From the NCBI GenBank assembly GCA_025966315.1, contig JAOPUZ010000013.1, forward strand, positions 1 through 49,976: a DNA stretch of 49,976 nucleotides, in the 5' to 3' direction. Origin of the DNA: Frankiales bacterium (GTDB taxonomy: Bacteria; Actinomycetota; Actinomycetes; Mycobacteriales; Jatrophihabitantaceae). The translations under genes and the position numbers were made by a program. Under the pieces are notes generated by a model. It saw only the letters and a program-made list of their open reading frames with translations. It was not told where the DNA came from and did not search any database. Position 1 is the first letter of the stretch, and each line of letters starts with the position of its first letter. Of this stretch, positions 46,844 through 49,976 are shown piece by piece.

Positions 46844-46918
46844 TCGAACAACACCCGTTCGAACAGCACCCGTTCGAACAACACTCTCTCGAACGGCACC
46901 CTCTCGAACAGCACCGGA
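46844..46918. repeat. 15-bp tandem repeat between fabG and inhA
   Basis: Five units start at 46844, 46859, 46874, 46889 and 46904, each beginning TCGAAC and most continuing RRCACYC. The period keeps the inhA frame and would encode a five-residue repeat like EQHPF, but no start codon lies in that frame between the fabG stop and the repeat, so it is probably untranslated. It ends 14 nt before inhA, where the ribosome site GGAAAGG follows. Confidence 0.8.
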
Positions 46919-46932
46919 AAGGCTTGAGCGAT

Positions 46933-47700
46933 ATGGGCATTCTCGAAGGCAAGCGACTGCTCATCACCGGGGTGATCACCGATTCCTCGATCGCATTCGC
47001 GGCAGCCCGGGTCGCGCAGGAACAGGGCGCCGAGGTGCTGCTCACCGGCTTTGGCCGGATGTCACTGGTCGAACGGGTCGCTCGCAAACTGCCCAAGCCG
47101 GCCCCCGTCGTCGAACTCGACGTGACCTCGCCCGAGCACCTGGCCGGGCTGGCCGATCGCGTGCGCGAACACGTCGACGGCATCGACGGCACGCTGCATT
47201 CGATCGGGTTCGCGCCGCCCAGCTGCCTCGGCGAACCGTTCCTGGACGCCCCGTTCGATGACGTCGCCAAAGCGTTCGAGGTCTCGGCGTACTCGTTCAA
47301 GTCACTGGCCACAGCTGTCCTTCCGCTGTACGGCGAGCAGGGCGGCAGCCTGGTCGGGATGGACTTCGACGCCACCGTGGCGTGGCCGGCCTACAACTGG
47401 ATGGGCGTGGCCAAGGCGGCTCTCGAATCGACATCGCGGTACCTGGCCCGCGAGCTCGGTCCCCGCCGGATCCGGGTGAATCTGGTTGCCGCCGGGCCGG
47501 TGCGGACGTTGGCGGCCAAGAGCATTCCCGGCTTCGCGGCGTTCGAAGAAGCATGGGGCCCGCGAGCCCCGCTGGGGTGGGACATCAACGACGCCACTCC
47601 GGTCGGCATGGCGTGCGCGGCCCTGATGTCGGACTGGTTCCCGGCCACCACCGGTGAAATCGTGCACGTCGACGGCGGCTTTCACGCCATGGGTGTGTAA
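46933..47700 (+). CDS. inhA: Enoyl-ACP reductase FabI (InhA-type)
   Basis: NADH-dependent enoyl-ACP reductase of type II fatty acid synthesis, the family that includes the isoniazid target InhA. The 255-residue protein has GVITDSSIAF (residues 13-22), the HSIGF loop with Ser90 in the place of InhA Ser94, and the catalytic Tyr154 with Lys161 (YNWMGVAKAAL). GPVRTLA and the C-terminal VDGGFH are typical. The substrate-binding loop is shorter than in mycobacterial InhA, fitting ordinary chain lengths. The reading frame is open far upstream, but the ATG at 46933 matches the family start. The stop overlaps hemH (TAATG). Confidence 0.94.
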   Translation: MGILEGKRLLITGVITDSSIAFAAARVAQEQGAEVLLTGFGRMSLVERVARKLPKPAPVVELDVTSPEHLAGLADRVREHVDGIDGTLHSIGFAPPSCLGEPFLDAPFDDVAKAFEVSAYSFKSLATAVLPLYGEQGGSLVGMDFDATVAWPAYNWMGVAKAALESTSRYLARELGPRRIRVNLVAAGPVRTLAAKSIPGFAAFEEAWGPRAPLGWDINDATPVGMACAALMSDWFPATTGEIVHVDGGFHAMGV

Positions 47701-48800
47701 TGACGTCATCGGCCAGCGATCCGGCCGCTGCTGTCGACGCATTTCTGTTGCTTTCCTTTGGCGGTCCGCAGGCGCCCGATGAGGTAATGCCCTTTCTGCG
47801 CAACGTCACCGGCGGCCGTGGCATCCCGGATGAGCGGTTGGCGGAGGTGGCCCAGCACTACCTGCACTATGGCGGCGTATCACCGATCACCGCGCAGAAC
47901 GAAGCCCTGCTGGCCGCGATCGCCCTCGAGTTCGAACGCCGCGGCATCACCGTTCCGGTGTACTTCGGCAACCGAAACTGGCGGCCCTACCTCACCGACA
48001 CCGCCCGGCAGATGCACACCGACGGCGTACGGCATGCGCTGGTGCTGGCCACCAGCGCCACCGGATCCTATTCCGGGTGTCGGCAGTACCGCGAGGATCT
48101 CGCCCGAACCACGGACGAACTGGCTGGCGCCGCGCCCCGGTTCACGAAGTTGCGGCACTACTTCGACCATCCCGGTTTCATCGCCGCCAACGCCGCCGCC
48201 GTCCGCAAGGCGCTGACCGAACTGGGCGAGCTGGTGGAGGCGGGCGAGCCAGCGGGTTCACCGGGCCCGAGTGGTGCGACGGCCGGCGAGGCGCGGCTCG
48301 TGTTCACCGCGCATTCGGTGCCTAACCGCATGAACGAGCAATCCGGCCCGCAAGGTGGGCTCTACCTGGCCGAACACCGCGTCACCGCTCGCCTGGTTGC
48401 CGAGACCGTCCGCGGACCTGGGGCCGAGTTCGACCTGGTGTGGCAATCCCGCAGCGGGCCACCGTCCGTCCCCTGGCTCGGGCCGGACGTCAACGAGCAT
48501 CTGCGAACGTTGGCCCAGCAGGGCGTGCAGCGAGTCGTGGTGGCGCCGACTGGATTCATCTCCGATCACATGGAGGTCATCTGGGATCTTGACAACGAGG
48601 CAGCCGAGACGGCGGCCGAACTCGGGCTGCAGTTCGTCCGGGCTGGCACCGCGGGAACCCATCCGAGCTTCGTCGCCGCGATCGCCGATCTGGTGGCGGA
48701 GCAACTGACAGGGGCGAACGCCGAGCATCTCGGCGAACTCGGGCTGTGCGGTGTGGATTGCCCCGCCTTCTGTTGCCCGGCACCACCACGCCGCCCCTGA
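47700..48800 (+). CDS. hemH: Coproporphyrin ferrochelatase (HemH/CpfC)
   Basis: Inserts iron into a porphyrin; in actinobacteria the substrate is coproporphyrin III. The 366-residue protein has LLLSFGGPQAPDEVMPFLRNV at the start, the catalytic His205 in FTAHSVP and Glu292 in SDHMEVIWDLD. Actinobacterial enzymes carry a [2Fe-2S] cluster held by one internal and three C-terminal Cys. Here Cys127 (SGCRQY) and the tail Cys350, Cys354, Cys358 and Cys359 can provide it. It starts on the last base of the inhA stop. With ctaA and ctaB this window holds three heme genes. Confidence 0.95.
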   Translation: MTSSASDPAAAVDAFLLLSFGGPQAPDEVMPFLRNVTGGRGIPDERLAEVAQHYLHYGGVSPITAQNEALLAAIALEFERRGITVPVYFGNRNWRPYLTDTARQMHTDGVRHALVLATSATGSYSGCRQYREDLARTTDELAGAAPRFTKLRHYFDHPGFIAANAAAVRKALTELGELVEAGEPAGSPGPSGATAGEARLVFTAHSVPNRMNEQSGPQGGLYLAEHRVTARLVAETVRGPGAEFDLVWQSRSGPPSVPWLGPDVNEHLRTLAQQGVQRVVVAPTGFISDHMEVIWDLDNEAAETAAELGLQFVRAGTAGTHPSFVAAIADLVAEQLTGANAEHLGELGLCGVDCPAFCCPAPPRRP

Positions 48801-48860
48801 GTCTCCGATGCTTGAGGTCCCGCAGTAGGGGGATCGAGCTACCTCGCGACCCAAGCTCTG

Positions 48861-49127
48861 GTGACACCACCAACGGTCATCGCCATTCTCGCGCTGCGAT
48901 TCGCGGTCGCTTTGCTCGGCGTGGCGGCGATGTCCGGACCGCGGATCCAGCGATTCGCGGCCGGAGAAGTGTGGATCGGCGTGCTCCCCGGCGCGATCCT
49001 GAGTGGCATCTTCATGCTCGAAAACCCGGGGTCACCAGACATCGGCAACGAACGCGGGTCTGATTATCGGCTTGACCAGACAGCCTTCGCCTTTGCGGGA
49101 AGGCTGATTCTCGGTTGGACGGCTTGA
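48861..49127 (+). CDS. Doubtful small membrane protein
   Basis: An 88-codon frame from GTG 48861 would encode two hydrophobic stretches (about residues 5-24 and 37-53) and a polar tail. I do not recognise it, no ribosome site is evident, and the reverse strand is also open for part of it. It lies in the 447-bp gap after hemH. It could be a remnant of a larger gene or no gene at all. Confidence 0.25.
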   Translation: MTPPTVIAILALRFAVALLGVAAMSGPRIQRFAAGEVWIGVLPGAILSGIFMLENPGSPDIGNERGSDYRLDQTAFAFAGRLILGWTA

Positions 49128-49148
49128 ACCGCCAAGACTTCCCTTTAG

Positions 49149-49164
49149 GGCAAAGGGTTTTGCC
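49149..49164. terminator. Small hairpin before the DUF222 gene
   Basis: GGCAAA (49149-49154) pairs with TTTGCC (49159-49164) around a 4-nt loop. The region 49128-49247 is AT-richer than average and otherwise empty. No U-tract follows, so the terminator role is uncertain. Confidence 0.3.
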
Positions 49165-49247
49165 TGTATGGGCAGAGTCTGGTTGAGGTCGTGTTCGGGC
49201 CTGGTTTCGGGGTCGTTAGTGTTAGAGCCTGGACGTAGTTTCCTTTT

Positions 49248-49976
49248 ATGGGAACGGGGCAAACCGGCGAGGCTGGGTCGATGGTGGTGTTGGCGGCGCA
49301 GTTGGCCGACCTGACGTCCCGGCTGTCGGCTGGCTCGTGGGCCGGGTTGGACGTGACTGAGCAGGCCGGGGTGATCCGGTCGGTGGAGGAGTCCGCGCGT
49401 CGGTTGGCCGCGTTCGACGTGGCTGTGGTGGCGCAGGCCGAGCAGTGCAACCTGGCCGCGCGGTTGACCGCGACCGGGACCTCGGCCGTGTTGGCCGGGT
49501 TGTGGAAGGTGCCGTTGCGGGTAGCGCGGCGGCGGGTGGTCCGGGCTGGGCAGTTGGGTCCGCGGGTGACGTTGACTGGTCAGGTGTTGGCGCCGCTGCG
49601 CCCGGTGCTGGCGCAGGCGTTTATCGCTGGTCGGGTGGACGCGGCGCAGGTGGATGTGATCACCGCGATGCTGAGCAAGCTGCCGGCCTCGGTGGCGGTG
49701 GAGCAGGCCGAGTTCGCGGAGGTGAATCTGACCGGGCATGCGGTCGACATCAACTGTGAGCAGTTGGCCGGCTACGCCCGGGTGTTGGGTGAGGTGTTGG
49801 ATCCGGACGGGACGTTGACCGATGAGAGGGATCAGCAGCGTCGCCGGTATCTGTCGATCACCCCGCAGCCGGACGGGATGGTCGCCATCCGGGGCTTGCT
49901 GGACGCCGCGACCGGTGCCGCGGCGATGACCGTGCTCCACGCCCTGGCCGCCCCGAACACGACCAGCACCCACCGC
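49248..49976 (+). CDS. DUF222 domain protein, N-terminal part (13E12-repeat-like, HNH endonuclease family)
   Basis: The frame from ATG 49248 is open for 243 codons to the window edge, so the gene is cut. The visible part is a DUF222 domain: GVIRSVEESARRLAAFDVAVVAQ, the V-x-RRRV-x-RAGQL segment, FIAGRVDAAQVDVI and the later RRYLSITPQPDGMVAIRGLLDAATGAA. Full-length members are about 400-500 residues and usually end in an HNH nuclease domain. These proteins (the 13E12 repeat family in mycobacteria) occur in several copies per genome and are often linked to mobile DNA, but no insertion element is visible here. The start has no strong ribosome site. Confidence 0.88.
   Translation, partial: MGTGQTGEAGSMVVLAAQLADLTSRLSAGSWAGLDVTEQAGVIRSVEESARRLAAFDVAVVAQAEQCNLAARLTATGTSAVLAGLWKVPLRVARRRVVRAGQLGPRVTLTGQVLAPLRPVLAQAFIAGRVDAAQVDVITAMLSKLPASVAVEQAEFAEVNLTGHAVDINCEQLAGYARVLGEVLDPDGTLTDERDQQRRRYLSITPQPDGMVAIRGLLDAATGAAAMTVLHALAAPNTTSTHR

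Noticed and set aside
46844-46918. CRISPR array from the regularly spaced TCGAAC units
   Set aside because: The units are contiguous 15-mers with no unique spacers and no cas genes nearby.
46651-46932. N-terminal extension of InhA through the 15-bp repeats
   Set aside because: There is no start codon in frame between the fabG stop and the repeats, and family homology begins at 46933.
49032-49973. 313-codon minus-strand frame at the right edge
   Set aside because: It is antisense to the DUF222 frame, which has clear family motifs. Its translation is repetitive Gln/His/Arg/Pro.

Overview
The window is a dense, high-GC chromosomal segment of an actinobacterium. The evidence is an RbpA-type RNA polymerase binding protein, OpcA, an actinobacterial suf operon led by SufR, a ferrochelatase with a cysteine-rich C-terminus, many GTG starts, and several genes whose start codon lies 6-8 nt after a TANNNT -10 box (leaderless transcripts). 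From memory, the gene order follows the Mycobacterium tuberculosis Rv1445c-Rv1485 region closely: pentose phosphate genes, ctaB, ctaA/ABC, suf, ABC-F, echA, aconitase, ripA-like, moxR-DUF58-VWA, mabA-inhA-hemH. SufB has no intein, there are no PE/PPE genes, and a sugar ABC cluster sits inside the block. This suggests a non-mycobacterial relative such as a Frankineae/Nakamurella-like lineage. That placement is inference.

Layout: 69-413 rbpA. 454-8896 (minus) is a central-carbon operon read tkt, tal, pgi, zwf, opcA, pgl. 9187-10116 ctaB (heme O synthase). 10173-11591 (minus) is an unrecognised membrane-anchored protein. 11736-14657 holds ATP-grasp, DUF445 and DUF2993 genes. 14644-18366 (minus) holds an ABC transporter, ctaA and a luciferase-like oxidoreductase, linked by overlapping stop/start codons. 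18474-19145 (minus) is a PlsC-type acyltransferase. 19276-25921 is sufR-sufB-sufD-Rieske ferredoxin-sufC-sufS-sufU-sufT, closed by a 22-bp perfect hairpin. 26009-31981 holds an OafA-type acyltransferase, an ABC-F ATPase broken by a one-base frameshift, a small HTH protein, a crotonase-fold protein and an ABC exporter. 31930-36766 (minus) is a xylFGH-like sugar ABC transporter with a ROK regulator. 37160-39976 (minus) is aconitase. 40331-41710 is a RipA-like NlpC/P60 hydrolase, 41769-42827 moaA, 42998-46076 moxR/DUF58/VWA, 46107-48800 mabA-inhA-hemH (cpfC). A DUF222 protein runs off the right edge.

Functionally the window joins NADPH and pentose supply, heme A and heme synthesis, Fe-S cluster assembly (which serves aconitase, MoaA, the Rieske protein and probably SufR itself), fatty-acid elongation and cell-wall hydrolysis.

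The least ordinary features are non-coding. They are a run of ten 9-bp units with a G..A-C core upstream of the NlpC/P60 gene, a SufR-like operator fused to the sufR -10 box and start codon, twin near-identical hairpins after aconitase, a 22-bp perfect hairpin after sufT, a 26-bp perfect palindrome after the ABC-F gene, and a 15-bp tandem repeat between mabA and inhA. I found no phage, CRISPR, defence island or tRNA, and no clearly new multi-gene system.
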